Assembly: GCA_018240025.1 (NCBI GenBank)
Contig: JAFEGM010000092.1
Span: forward strand, 1-64,000
Reading direction: 5' to 3'
DNA from: Verrucomicrobiota bacterium
GTDB taxonomy: Bacteria > Verrucomicrobiota > Verrucomicrobiia > Chthoniobacterales > SZAS-18
Length of the DNA: 64,000 bases
Shown: in pieces, positions 8,971-16,466 of the stretch
How the letters are laid out: each line of letters opens with the position of its first letter
How positions within the stretch are numbered: position 1 is the first letter of the stretch
The notes under the pieces: generated by a model
Databases searched by the model: none
Seen by the model: the letters and a program-made list of their open reading frames with translations, nothing else
Told to the model about the DNA's origin: nothing
Program-made: the position numbers and the translations under genes

Positions 8971-10080
8971 TCAGGCCGAGATGGACTCCCGCCAGGCGCG
9001 ATAGGCGAAAGGCGAGATCTCCGACGGCTTGATCTCGCTGCGGCCGCCCCAGAACACGTTTGTGTAGCTGACCGGAATGCCGGCCTCGGCGAGGTGGGCG
9101 TCGATGGCCGCCTTATGCTCGAGCACGCGCGGCTTCTCGGTGCCGTGGGCCACGGCCATGATGTTCACATTGCCGAAATCCGGCCCGCCCTCGCGCCAAT
9201 AGGCGTGGGTGAGAATCTCGTGCCGGCCGACCTCGCCGCCGGCCTGCGCTTCCATCCCGGGCGGCACGGCCCAGTGGAAGAGCGCATTGAAACGGGTCAC
9301 GCGCACGCCCGCGGTCGAGGGCTTCACGTGCTCCAGGAAGGTCGAGAATCGTCCGACCAGTCCGCGTTGCGTCAGATCCTCGGCGGTGCGGCAGAACTCC
9401 TCGTAGCTCACGCCCGCCTCCTCGGCGCGCGCGACCCAGGGGGAGTCGACGATCTCCTCCGGGCGGAACTCGCGCTTGAGCGCGATCAAAACGTGCCAGG
9501 TGCGCTCGTCCAGCTCGACGGTCGAAACCGGGATCATCCGTGCCGGCTCGGGCGTGCGGGCCCCGGGCTCCATGGACTTGCGCCGCACGTGGCCCACGCC
9601 GAGCGCGAAGATGCCCTTGGCCGGCATGAGGCGGAATTTGTCGGCGCCGATGATGGGCGCAAGCAGCTCGCAGTGCGCCTCCAGCGTGGTCACGCCGGTC
9701 GGCACCTTGAGCGTGGTCCAGAGTTTGTAGCCGGCGCCGGTGATCTTGGCATCGGTCGAACGCGTGACCACGTGGCCGCTGAAGGGATCCTGCTTGAAAA
9801 GGAAATCGAAGGCCGCATCGAGCCGCTCTTCCGGCACGCGCCAGGCGACCAGCGCGCCGGTGGCGAGGTTGGTGGCCAGGAGCGTCTGCCGCACCCGGCG
9901 GATGGTGCCCGCCTCGACCATGGCGCGGATTCGCTCCAGCACGACCTCGAGCTCCACCCCGCTCTGCTCGGCGATGGCGCGGAACGGTTCGCGCACGAAG
10001 CCGCCGATGCGGTCCTCGGAGACGGCCAGAATGCGGGCGTTGATGGGGTCGTGATGCTCGACGGAGGGTGCGGCGGTCAT
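8971..10080 (-). CDS. Fused AhbA/AhbB-like (Lrp/AsnC-fold, siroheme-decarboxylase-like) protein
   Basis: This 369-residue protein contains two consecutive Lrp/AsnC-like halves. The first has a winged-helix part (SGVELEVVLERIRAMVEAG, about 41-59) followed by an AsnC-type ligand domain (about 75-190). The second repeats this pattern from about 200, with its helical part GVSYEEFCRTAEDLTQRGLV near 230-249 and a second ligand domain to the end. This arrangement is that of AhbA and AhbB (NirD/L/G/H), heterodimers that decarboxylate siroheme to didecarboxysiroheme for alternative heme or heme d1 synthesis. Histidines such as HVVTRSTDAK and HEILTHAYWRE could be the active-site ones. No other heme gene is nearby, so a regulator role remains an alternative. 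Confidence 0.7.
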   Translation of the reverse strand: MTAAPSVEHHDPINARILAVSEDRIGGFVREPFRAIAEQSGVELEVVLERIRAMVEAGTIRRVRQTLLATNLATGALVAWRVPEERLDAAFDFLFKQDPFSGHVVTRSTDAKITGAGYKLWTTLKVPTGVTTLEAHCELLAPIIGADKFRLMPAKGIFALGVGHVRRKSMEPGARTPEPARMIPVSTVELDERTWHVLIALKREFRPEEIVDSPWVARAEEAGVSYEEFCRTAEDLTQRGLVGRFSTFLEHVKPSTAGVRVTRFNALFHWAVPPGMEAQAGGEVGRHEILTHAYWREGGPDFGNVNIMAVAHGTEKPRVLEHKAAIDAHLAEAGIPVSYTNVFWGGRSEIKPSEISPFAYRAWRESISA

Positions 10081-10155
10081 GATCCGCGCATTGTAGCCGC
10101 GATCCGCCCGCTGACGAATGCCGAGTGCCGGCTGGCCAAGCGAGGGGGAGGAATG

Positions 10156-10468
10156 GGCAAGGGAAACTCGAAGTTCGAAATTCGAAACTCGAAGGAAGTC
10201 CGAAGATCAAAACTCGAAGGCGCAGCGGTGATCGTCGGCCTGGCGACGCAAGGTTCTTGCGAAGCTGCGAAGGGCGTCCCGTCTTCAGGTACCAGGCCAC
10301 CTGTCCATAACTTCGCCAAGCTGCGAAGGCGAACAATCCGCTCCTTGCCGTTCTTCGCAGCTTCGCCAGCAGCCTCACCTCGCTGGCCCGCGATCGCCGC
10401 GGCACCTTCGAGTTTTGTTCTTCGAACTTCCTTCGAGTTTCGAGTTTCGAACTTCGAGTTTCCCCCAG
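10156..10468. repeat. Palindrome C: about 310-bp layered inverted repeat with TCGAA arms
   Basis: It fills nearly all of the 388-bp gap between the AhbA/B-like start (10080) and the hybrid-kinase stop (10469). Outer arms are GGGAAACTCGAAGTTCGAAA and onward (10161-10222), pairing with the run ending CGAGTTTCGAACTTCGAGTT (10405-10465). A middle arm, GCGAAGCTGCGAAGG (10257-10272), pairs with CGTTCTTCGCAGCTTCGCC (10349-10367). The centre carries CCACCTGTCC (10298-10307) and a second TTCGCCAAGCTGCGAAGGCG hairpin. Because it lies directly upstream of a leftward gene and at the 3' end of another, it must overlap promoter or terminator functions. Confidence 0.88.
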
Positions 10469-13036
10469 CTAGTTTGCGTCCCGCAGCGAATGCAGGCCGT
10501 CGGCGGCCAGGACCTCCTCGACCTTGGCCATGAGCTGGTTCAAGTCGTAGGGCTTCGGCAGGTAGCCAGCCACGTGGCCCTGCAGCTGCGGATCGGACGT
10601 GACGTCGGGGCCGTAGCCGCTGGAGACGAGGATCTTCAGGTTCGGCTTCATCGAGCGCATGATCAGCGCGCACTCGGGGCCGGCCATCTTGGGCATGGTC
10701 AGGTCGAGCACCACGAGATCGACGTTGAAATTGACCCGCTGGAAGCAGTCGAGCGCCTCCAGGCCGTCGCCCGCGGTGAGCACGTTCTCCGCGATGTCCG
10801 AGAGCGCCGCCGCGCAGAACTCGCGCAGGTCGGGTTCGTCGTCGACCACCATGATGGTGACCGGGCGGCGCTGCGAGGTGGGCATGGGCGGCTCCTCCTC
10901 CTCCTCCTGCGGCATGACCGAGGTGGCCGGCATGAAGACGGAGAATTTGGTGCCCACGTTCTCGGCGCTGTTCACCTCGATGAACCCGCCGTGTTTCTTC
11001 ACGATGCCGAAGACCATGGCCAGCCCGAGCCCGGTGCCTTTGCCGACTTCCTTGGTGGTGAAGAACGGCTCGAAGACGCGGTGCAGCGACTCCTTCGGGA
11101 TGCCGATGCCGTTGTCCTCCACTTCGAGGACGACGTATTCGACCTTCTCGCCCTCGCCGGTGGCCTGCTCGTCCACGCCCATGCGGGTGGAGACGATGAT
11201 GACGCCGTTCTTGCGGTTCACCAACGCGTCCTTGGCGTTGATGACCAGATTGATGAGCACCTGCTGAATCTGCGTCTCGTCGGCCTCGACCAGCGGCAGG
11301 TTCTCGCCCGGGATGACCACCATTTCGATCGTCGCCGGGACGGTCGAACGCAGCATGGCGTTCGTCTCCTGGATCAGCTCGTTCATGTTGAACAAGCGCG
11401 TGACGGTCGGATTGCGGCGCGAGAAGGCCAGCAGCTGGCCGGTCAGTTCGGCGGCGCGATTGGCGCTGCGCTCGATCTGCAGCAGGCGCTGGTGGTTCGG
11501 ATCGTCCGGCCGCGCCTGGCGCTTCAGCAGCTCGACGTAGCCGAGGATGGTGGTCAGCAGGTTGTTGAAATCGTGCGCCACGCCGCCGGCCAGCGTGCCG
11601 ATCGAATCCATCTTCTGCGAATGGATGATCTGCCGCTCCATCTCCTTGTCGTAGGTGATGTCGCGGAAGAAGAACATCCGCCCAAAGATGTTGCCCACGC
11701 TGTCGCGGGCGGGGGCCGAATAGCGGTGCAGGACGCGTGTGCCCTGGCCGCCGGCCGTGCCCACGACCATCTCGTCGATGTGCTCGGCGTCGGGGTTGGC
11801 CAGGAGATTGTCGAGGATGGCCAATTGCTGGTCGGCATCCGGCAGGAGCGCCCGGACCATCTCAATGAACTCCTGCGGCGAGCCGCCCGCCAGCTTGACC
11901 TTCTGCAGGCCGAAGATCTCGCGGAAGCGCTGGTTCACCATCGTGATGACCGGGCGCTGTACGTGCTGCTCGATCACCATGACGGCGATGTCCGAGGAGT
12001 TCAGCAGGTTGTTGAGATACGTGCCGCGCTCGACCGACTGCTTGGCCAGCAGGCGCCCCTCGAAGGAGAGCGCAAGCATGCCGCAGACATCCTCCAGCAG
12101 CACCGCATCGGCATCGGTGAACTCGCCCTGCCGACGCGCCAGCAGGAGCACCCAGCGGTAGCCCTGATGCCCGCTGATGGTCACGCCCAGGTGCATCAGC
12201 GGCGGATGGAAGGCGGCCCCGGTCGCGGCCGAGGGCGAGGCCTGGAAGGCGATGGGGGCCTTCTGATAGAGCAGCGGCTCGAGGTATTGGGCCGTCCAGC
12301 TGTCGGTCGGCGACGTGCGGGTGAAGGGATCGATCGGGAAGGCCTGGGCGGCAGCCTCGGCCACGATGGAGTTGTGGCCCCAGTCCCGGGCGATGCTCTC
12401 GTCGGTGGGGACGATCCACATGCAGGCGTGTTCCGCCCGCATCAGCTCGACCAGCCGGCAGATGACCTCGTTCTCGAAATACGCATTCTCCGGCGGCGTC
12501 CGCAGGATGGTGGCCTCGATCTCGCGCCGGCGCGCGAGCATGTCCTCGGTGTACTTGGCACGTGGCGGCGGCGCGAGGGCCGCGGCCGGCGCGGCGGAGG
12601 GCACGGCGACCTGATCGAGCGGCGCACTGACCGTGGCCGGAGTCGCTGGAGCGCCCCCGGGCGGATTCATGGCATCGGCCTCTTCCTCGGGCTTCTGCTT
12701 CAGCCACTTCTCGACCGTCGGCGGCGGCTGATAGACATCGCGCAGCGAAATGACCCGGCCGTTGCCCGCCCGGTTGGCGAACTCGCGGGCGGTGGCGCGG
12801 GCGGCCTCGGAATTCTTTGGGCCGGGGCCGATCGGCAGCGGAGCAGGGGCTTCCCGCACGGGCGCCTTGGGCGCTTCCGGAATGACCGAGGTGGAGCGCC
12901 CGGGCTGGGCGGGCGCGCCGGGCTGGGCGGGATTCGCCCCCGGGGCGCCGGTCACGCGACGGAAAAACGAAGGCTTTTCGACGCGCGGGGTCGAGCGACC
13001 AAAGAGGGGCTTGGAGTGGCCGGGGGCGTCGCTCAT
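10469..13036 (-). CDS. Soluble hybrid sensor histidine kinase with C-terminal receiver domain
   Basis: This is an 855-residue protein if started at the ATG 13036 (MSDAPGHSKP). Order: proline-rich, disordered N-terminus (1-160); GAF-like sensor (about 185-350); PAS-like segment (about 370-470); HisKA dimerisation domain with the phospho-histidine in GGVAHDFNN (His488); HATPase with INLVINAKDAL (N box), DNGIGIP (G1) and GTGLGLAMV (G2); then a receiver domain (723-855) with MVVDDEP, phosphoacceptor Asp778 in VVLDLTMP and Lys in LPKPY. There is no signal peptide or membrane helix, so it senses a cytoplasmic cue. No response regulator is adjacent, so output may pass through the fused receiver to another protein. 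A UDG gene ends 19 bp upstream, so they may share a transcript. Confidence 0.92.
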   Translation of the reverse strand: MSDAPGHSKPLFGRSTPRVEKPSFFRRVTGAPGANPAQPGAPAQPGRSTSVIPEAPKAPVREAPAPLPIGPGPKNSEAARATAREFANRAGNGRVISLRDVYQPPPTVEKWLKQKPEEEADAMNPPGGAPATPATVSAPLDQVAVPSAAPAAALAPPPRAKYTEDMLARRREIEATILRTPPENAYFENEVICRLVELMRAEHACMWIVPTDESIARDWGHNSIVAEAAAQAFPIDPFTRTSPTDSWTAQYLEPLLYQKAPIAFQASPSAATGAAFHPPLMHLGVTISGHQGYRWVLLLARRQGEFTDADAVLLEDVCGMLALSFEGRLLAKQSVERGTYLNNLLNSSDIAVMVIEQHVQRPVITMVNQRFREIFGLQKVKLAGGSPQEFIEMVRALLPDADQQLAILDNLLANPDAEHIDEMVVGTAGGQGTRVLHRYSAPARDSVGNIFGRMFFFRDITYDKEMERQIIHSQKMDSIGTLAGGVAHDFNNLLTTILGYVELLKRQARPDDPNHQRLLQIERSANRAAELTGQLLAFSRRNPTVTRLFNMNELIQETNAMLRSTVPATIEMVVIPGENLPLVEADETQIQQVLINLVINAKDALVNRKNGVIIVSTRMGVDEQATGEGEKVEYVVLEVEDNGIGIPKESLHRVFEPFFTTKEVGKGTGLGLAMVFGIVKKHGGFIEVNSAENVGTKFSVFMPATSVMPQEEEEEPPMPTSQRRPVTIMVVDDEPDLREFCAAALSDIAENVLTAGDGLEALDCFQRVNFNVDLVVLDLTMPKMAGPECALIMRSMKPNLKILVSSGYGPDVTSDPQLQGHVAGYLPKPYDLNQLMAKVEEVLAADGLHSLRDAN

Positions 13037-13055
13037 CCTTGAAAATCCAGCTTCA

Positions 13056-13976
13056 TCACTCGCCCGCAGGCGCGGCTTTGGGAAGAAAATATCGCCGCTC
13101 CCGCTCCGTAATTTCAAGCCCCAAGCGCTCCTTCACGGAGAGCATGTCCTCCCAGGTGAGCCGCTTTTTCGACTCATTCTCGGGCCGGAGCAGGAAAGAC
13201 GGATGGAAAGTAGGCATCAGCGGGATACCGCGGAAATCGTGCCAACGACCGCGGACCGAGGTGATCTTTGGCTCACCACCGAGCAGGCCGCGGACCGCGG
13301 TGCCGCCCAGCGCGACCAGCACCTCGGGGCGGATGATGTCGATCTGCTCCTCCAGATAGGGCAGGCAGGTCTGCATCTCCTCGTTGGTCGGGGCGCGATT
13401 GCCGTAGCTCTGCCCGGGGGTGTCCGGCCGGCACTTCAGGATGTTCGCGATGTACACCTCGTCCCGCGCGAACCCCATCGTCTGGATGATCTTCGTCAGC
13501 AGCTGGCCGGCCCGCCCGACGAAAGGCTCGCCCTGCACATCCTCGTCCGCGCCGGGGGCCTCACCCACGAACATCAGACGGGCGTCGGGATCACCCACTC
13601 CGAAGACCACCGACTTCCGGCTTTCGGCCAGATGGGGGCAAAGTACACAGCTGGCCGTTCGGGAGCGCATCGCCGCCAGGCGCTCCGCCTTGGACAGAGG
13701 AACGGCGGGCGCGCTGGCTGGTTTGGGCTCGCTGGGTTTCGGCGCGGGGGCGACCTGCACGGGCGCCGGCGGCACCAGGGCGACCGGCGCAACCGCGGAC
13801 GGAGCGGATGCGGCGACGGGCGGCGGGGCTGGCGGAGCCGCGAGCGTCGGCACCGTCTCCGTCGACGCCCGCAGGGCTGCCAGAGCGGAGCGACTGGCCT
13901 TCAGGGTGCGACCGTGCAGGCGGGTCACTTCGAGGTGACCCAGAACGGCATCGAGCGCGGTGGTGAAGGACGACAT
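13056..13976 (-). CDS. Family 4 (Fe-S) uracil-DNA glycosylase
   Basis: This 306-residue enzyme removes uracil from DNA. After a non-conserved, Pro/Ala-rich N-terminal extension (1-95), the family 4 core begins. Four cysteines suited to a [4Fe-4S] cluster are Cys110 and Cys113 (CVLCP), Cys182 (ILKCRP) and Cys204 (QTCLPY). Motif A is GEAPGADED (138-146), followed by GEPFVGRAGQLL, and motif B is TFHPSFLLR (256-264) with the catalytic-loop histidine. The enzyme probably guards the high-GC genome against cytosine deamination. The linker could bind partners. It lies between the RluA-type synthase (28 bp away) and the hybrid kinase (19 bp), all leftward, so a three-gene transcript is plausible. Confidence 0.93.
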   Translation of the reverse strand: MSSFTTALDAVLGHLEVTRLHGRTLKASRSALAALRASTETVPTLAAPPAPPPVAASAPSAVAPVALVPPAPVQVAPAPKPSEPKPASAPAVPLSKAERLAAMRSRTASCVLCPHLAESRKSVVFGVGDPDARLMFVGEAPGADEDVQGEPFVGRAGQLLTKIIQTMGFARDEVYIANILKCRPDTPGQSYGNRAPTNEEMQTCLPYLEEQIDIIRPEVLVALGGTAVRGLLGGEPKITSVRGRWHDFRGIPLMPTFHPSFLLRPENESKKRLTWEDMLSVKERLGLEITERERRYFLPKAAPAGE

Positions 13977-14003
13977 GCGAGAGCCTGGCGGGGGGAACGG
14001 TAC

Positions 14004-14981
14004 CTAGAGCCGGACGCCGAGGGCCGCGAGGCCAAAATCCGCCGGCGGCGGGGCCTCGAACGACAGTCGCTGCCCGGTGCGCGGATGCGCGAGCGCCAGC
14101 CGCCAGGCGTGCAGCAGCTGTCGGGCGGGTTCGGGCCGGACGCCTTTGACCGGACCGCCGTAGGTCGCATCGCCCAGGATCGGATGCCCGAGGTGCTTCA
14201 AATGCACGCGGATCTGGTGCGTCCGGCCCGTGTGCAGCTGACATTCCACCAAGGCCGCGGGCAGGCCGAGCGCCTCGGGCCCGAAGCGCTGCAGAACCCG
14301 CCAGGTGGTCAGGGCCGAGCGCCCCGCCCCGGCGGCGACCACCGCCATCTTCTTGCGGTCGGTGCGATGCCGGCCGATCGGCGCGTCGATCCGTCCGCTC
14401 TCCCCCCGCGGCCAGCCGCGCACGAGGGCGAGATAGAACTTCTCGGTGCTTCGCTCCTCGAACTGCCGGGCCAGGGAGAGGTGGGCAGGATCGTTCTTCG
14501 CCACCACGAGCAGGCCGGAGGTGTCCTTGTCGAGTCGGTGGACGATGCCCGGCCGGGCCTCGGCCGAACCGCGCGAGAGCGTGGCGCAGTGGTGGAGCAA
14601 GGCATTGACCAGCGTGCCGTCGGGATGTCCCGGCGCCGGGTGGGTGACGAGCCCGGGCGGTTTGTTCAGCACCAGGAGGTCATCGTCTTCGAAGAGCACG
14701 TCGAGCGCGATGTCCTGCGCGACGGCCTCGAGCGGCGCGGGCGGCTGCTCCTCGACGCGGATCCGCTCGCCGCCGCGCAGGAGCTGGCCGGACTTGGCCG
14801 CCGGCTGGCCGTCGAGCACGACCTTCCCGGCCTTGATCAGCCCCTGGAGCCGCGAGCGCGTCAGGCCCGGCAGCGCCGCGGCCAGGAACAGGTCGAGCCG
14901 CTCCGCCGCGAGCAGCGGCGGCACTTCGAGTTCGTGGGTGGGAGGAGAAACGGACACGGCAGGGCTTCCACCCACGGACAA
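14004..14981 (-). CDS. RluA-family 23S rRNA/tRNA pseudouridine synthase (RluD-like)
   Basis: This 325-residue enzyme converts uridine to pseudouridine in structured RNA. An S4 RNA-binding domain occupies about 22-80 (RLDLFLAAALPGLTRSRLQG). The catalytic domain includes the signature HRLDKDTSG (148-156) with the catalytic Asp151, preceded by VLNKPPGLVTHP (104-115), and it continues to GRTHQIRVHLKHLGHPILGD. This S4-plus-catalytic layout matches RluD, which modifies helix 69 of 23S rRNA, although RluC-like specificity cannot be excluded. The start ATG at 14981 leaves a short variable N-terminus (MSVGGSPAVS). It shares a 91-bp AT-rich divergent region with the TPR gene at 15073. Confidence 0.93.
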   Translation of the reverse strand: MSVGGSPAVSVSPPTHELEVPPLLAAERLDLFLAAALPGLTRSRLQGLIKAGKVVLDGQPAAKSGQLLRGGERIRVEEQPPAPLEAVAQDIALDVLFEDDDLLVLNKPPGLVTHPAPGHPDGTLVNALLHHCATLSRGSAEARPGIVHRLDKDTSGLLVVAKNDPAHLSLARQFEERSTEKFYLALVRGWPRGESGRIDAPIGRHRTDRKKMAVVAAGAGRSALTTWRVLQRFGPEALGLPAALVECQLHTGRTHQIRVHLKHLGHPILGDATYGGPVKGVRPEPARQLLHAWRLALAHPRTGQRLSFEAPPPADFGLAALGVRL

Positions 14982-15019
14982 GCCGGACGGTCGTCAACCC
15001 GCTTCACGGGGTGGCCTGA

Positions 15020-15058
15020 TTTAGACGTGCGTTTTTACTTGCTTTAAAATTTCTGGAA
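15020..15058. promoter_or_regulatory. AT-rich divergent promoter candidate
   Basis: The segment with GTTTTTACTTGCTTTAAAAT (15031-15050) is the only AT-rich island in this neighbourhood and lies between two divergent genes (starts at 14981 and 15073). TTTAAAAT could serve as a -10-like element. No strict sigma-70 consensus spacing is visible, so this is a weak call. Confidence 0.3.
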
Positions 15059-15072
15059 GGCAGGGTGCGCGC

Positions 15073-15762
15073 GTGCAGCCGTTTCGCCTTTTTGTTTTCT
15101 CTTCGTTGGCCGCCTGCGTCGGCCTCGGGCCGCTCGTGGCCGGCCCGCTGGAGGAGGCGGACCTGCTCTTCAAGCAGACCCACTATCGGCGGGCCCTGGC
15201 CCTCTACGAGGAAGCCCGCGATGCCGGCCTCTCGACCGGCGAGGCCGAGGCCGGCGCCATCGCCTGTCTGATGAAGCTGGGCCGCACCGGCCAGGCGCTG
15301 GAGCGGGCGCGGGCCCTGGTGCAGCGCTTCCCCAAGTCCGGCGGGGCGGCCGGCGTGCTGGCCGACGTCTGCTTCATGCAGGGACTCGACGGCGAAGCCG
15401 TGGCCACCTTGGAACGGGCGCTCAAACAGCAGTCGAACAGTGCCAGCCTGCGCAACTCGCTGGCCTGGATCCTGGCCACGACCCCCGCGGAGGCGCACCG
15501 CAATGGCCCACGGGCCGTCCAACTGGCGACCGGACTGACGAGCAACTCGCGCTCCACGCAGGCCGATTACCAGGACACCCTCGCGGCCGCCTACGCCGAG
15601 GTGGGCCGCTTCGCCGAGGCGATTCGCCTGCAGGAGCAGGCCATGCCGGAACTTCTGCGCGACCGCACCTATTTCCACCATCGCTCGCTCGCCCGTCAGC
15701 GCCTGGCCGCCTATCGCGCCAACCGCCCGTGGCATCGTCGTCCGCTTCCCTCCGACCCATGA
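15073..15762 (+). CDS. Exported tetratricopeptide-repeat protein
   Basis: This 229-residue protein starts at GTG 15073 and has a signal peptide-like N-terminus (MQPFRLFVFSSLAACVGLGP). TPR-type helices follow: AGPLEEADLLFKQTHYRRAL, GLSTGEAEAGAIACLMKLGR, SGGAAGVLADVCFMQGLDGE, then QADYQDTLAAAYAEVGRFAE near residue 175. Such proteins act as periplasmic scaffolds; no specific partner can be named. Its TGA stop overlaps the ATG of the next gene (ATGA at 15759-15762), so the two are translationally coupled. I see no other domain. Confidence 0.75.
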   Translation: MQPFRLFVFSSLAACVGLGPLVAGPLEEADLLFKQTHYRRALALYEEARDAGLSTGEAEAGAIACLMKLGRTGQALERARALVQRFPKSGGAAGVLADVCFMQGLDGEAVATLERALKQQSNSASLRNSLAWILATTPAEAHRNGPRAVQLATGLTSNSRSTQADYQDTLAAAYAEVGRFAEAIRLQEQAMPELLRDRTYFHHRSLARQRLAAYRANRPWHRRPLPSDP

Positions 15763-16442
15763 CCCGTTATCTCCTCCCCCTCCTGCTCGCCAGCCTGCTG
15801 CCTTCCGCCGTCTTCGCGCAGAAGAAGTCCGCCGCGCCCGCCGCGGGCGATTACCTCAAGATCTCCGACAAGTGGCTCGTCATGCGCTTCGTCCAGTCCA
15901 GCGTCGGACCGAAGCTGAGCTACAAGGTCAGTTTCGTCCTCCCGCCCGGCGCCAAGACGCCGAAGGTCACCCGGAGTTCCGGCAGCACGGAGGTCGACGG
16001 CATCGCCTTCGACTACGCCAAGCATCTGATCTCCCAGAACTCGCAGCTGCGCGAGCAGTCGAAGAGCAAGGAGCTCGTCTTCAACTTCGACGTCACGCCG
16101 CCCGTGCTCGATGCCTCGGAGAAATCCGAGGAAGGCCGCAAGCCCATTCCGGCCGGAGAGGAATTCCACACGCCGACGCCGCCCTATCTCTATTCCAATG
16201 ACAACATGATGGGCGGAGGCATGAGCTCGGAGGGCAAGTATGCGGTGGTCTTTCCGGCCGGCGGCGGCTACGCCAAGCTGGCCATGGTCCTCAGCAGCTG
16301 CGGCAGCCCGGGCAAGGATCTCTTCTACATCCGCAATGCGGTCCTCAACTGGAAGACGTCGAAGAAGTCCGACCGGCCGTTCGGCTTCTCCTTCGACATG
16401 AAGTCGCGCCGGATGGGCTTCGGCGGACGCTACGCGCTCTGA
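15759..16442 (+). CDS. Secreted protein of unknown function
   Basis: I take the ATG at 15759 because it overlaps the upstream stop and directly begins a signal peptide (MTRYLLPLLLASLLPSAVFA). The mature protein of about 205 residues is beta-rich, with phrases KWLVMRFVQSSVGPKLSYKV and VFPAGGGYAKLAMVLSSCGS, a glycine/methionine patch NDNMMGGGMSSEG, and an end at RRMGFGGRYAL. It has no lipobox and no recognised domain. Coupling with the TPR protein upstream suggests the two work together in the periplasm. ComEC follows 24 bp downstream, perhaps co-transcribed. Confidence 0.65.
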   Translation: MTRYLLPLLLASLLPSAVFAQKKSAAPAAGDYLKISDKWLVMRFVQSSVGPKLSYKVSFVLPPGAKTPKVTRSSGSTEVDGIAFDYAKHLISQNSQLREQSKSKELVFNFDVTPPVLDASEKSEEGRKPIPAGEEFHTPTPPYLYSNDNMMGGGMSSEGKYAVVFPAGGGYAKLAMVLSSCGSPGKDLFYIRNAVLNWKTSKKSDRPFGFSFDMKSRRMGFGGRYAL

Positions 16443-16466
16443 TTCCCCCCGTCCGCGCCTGCGGCC

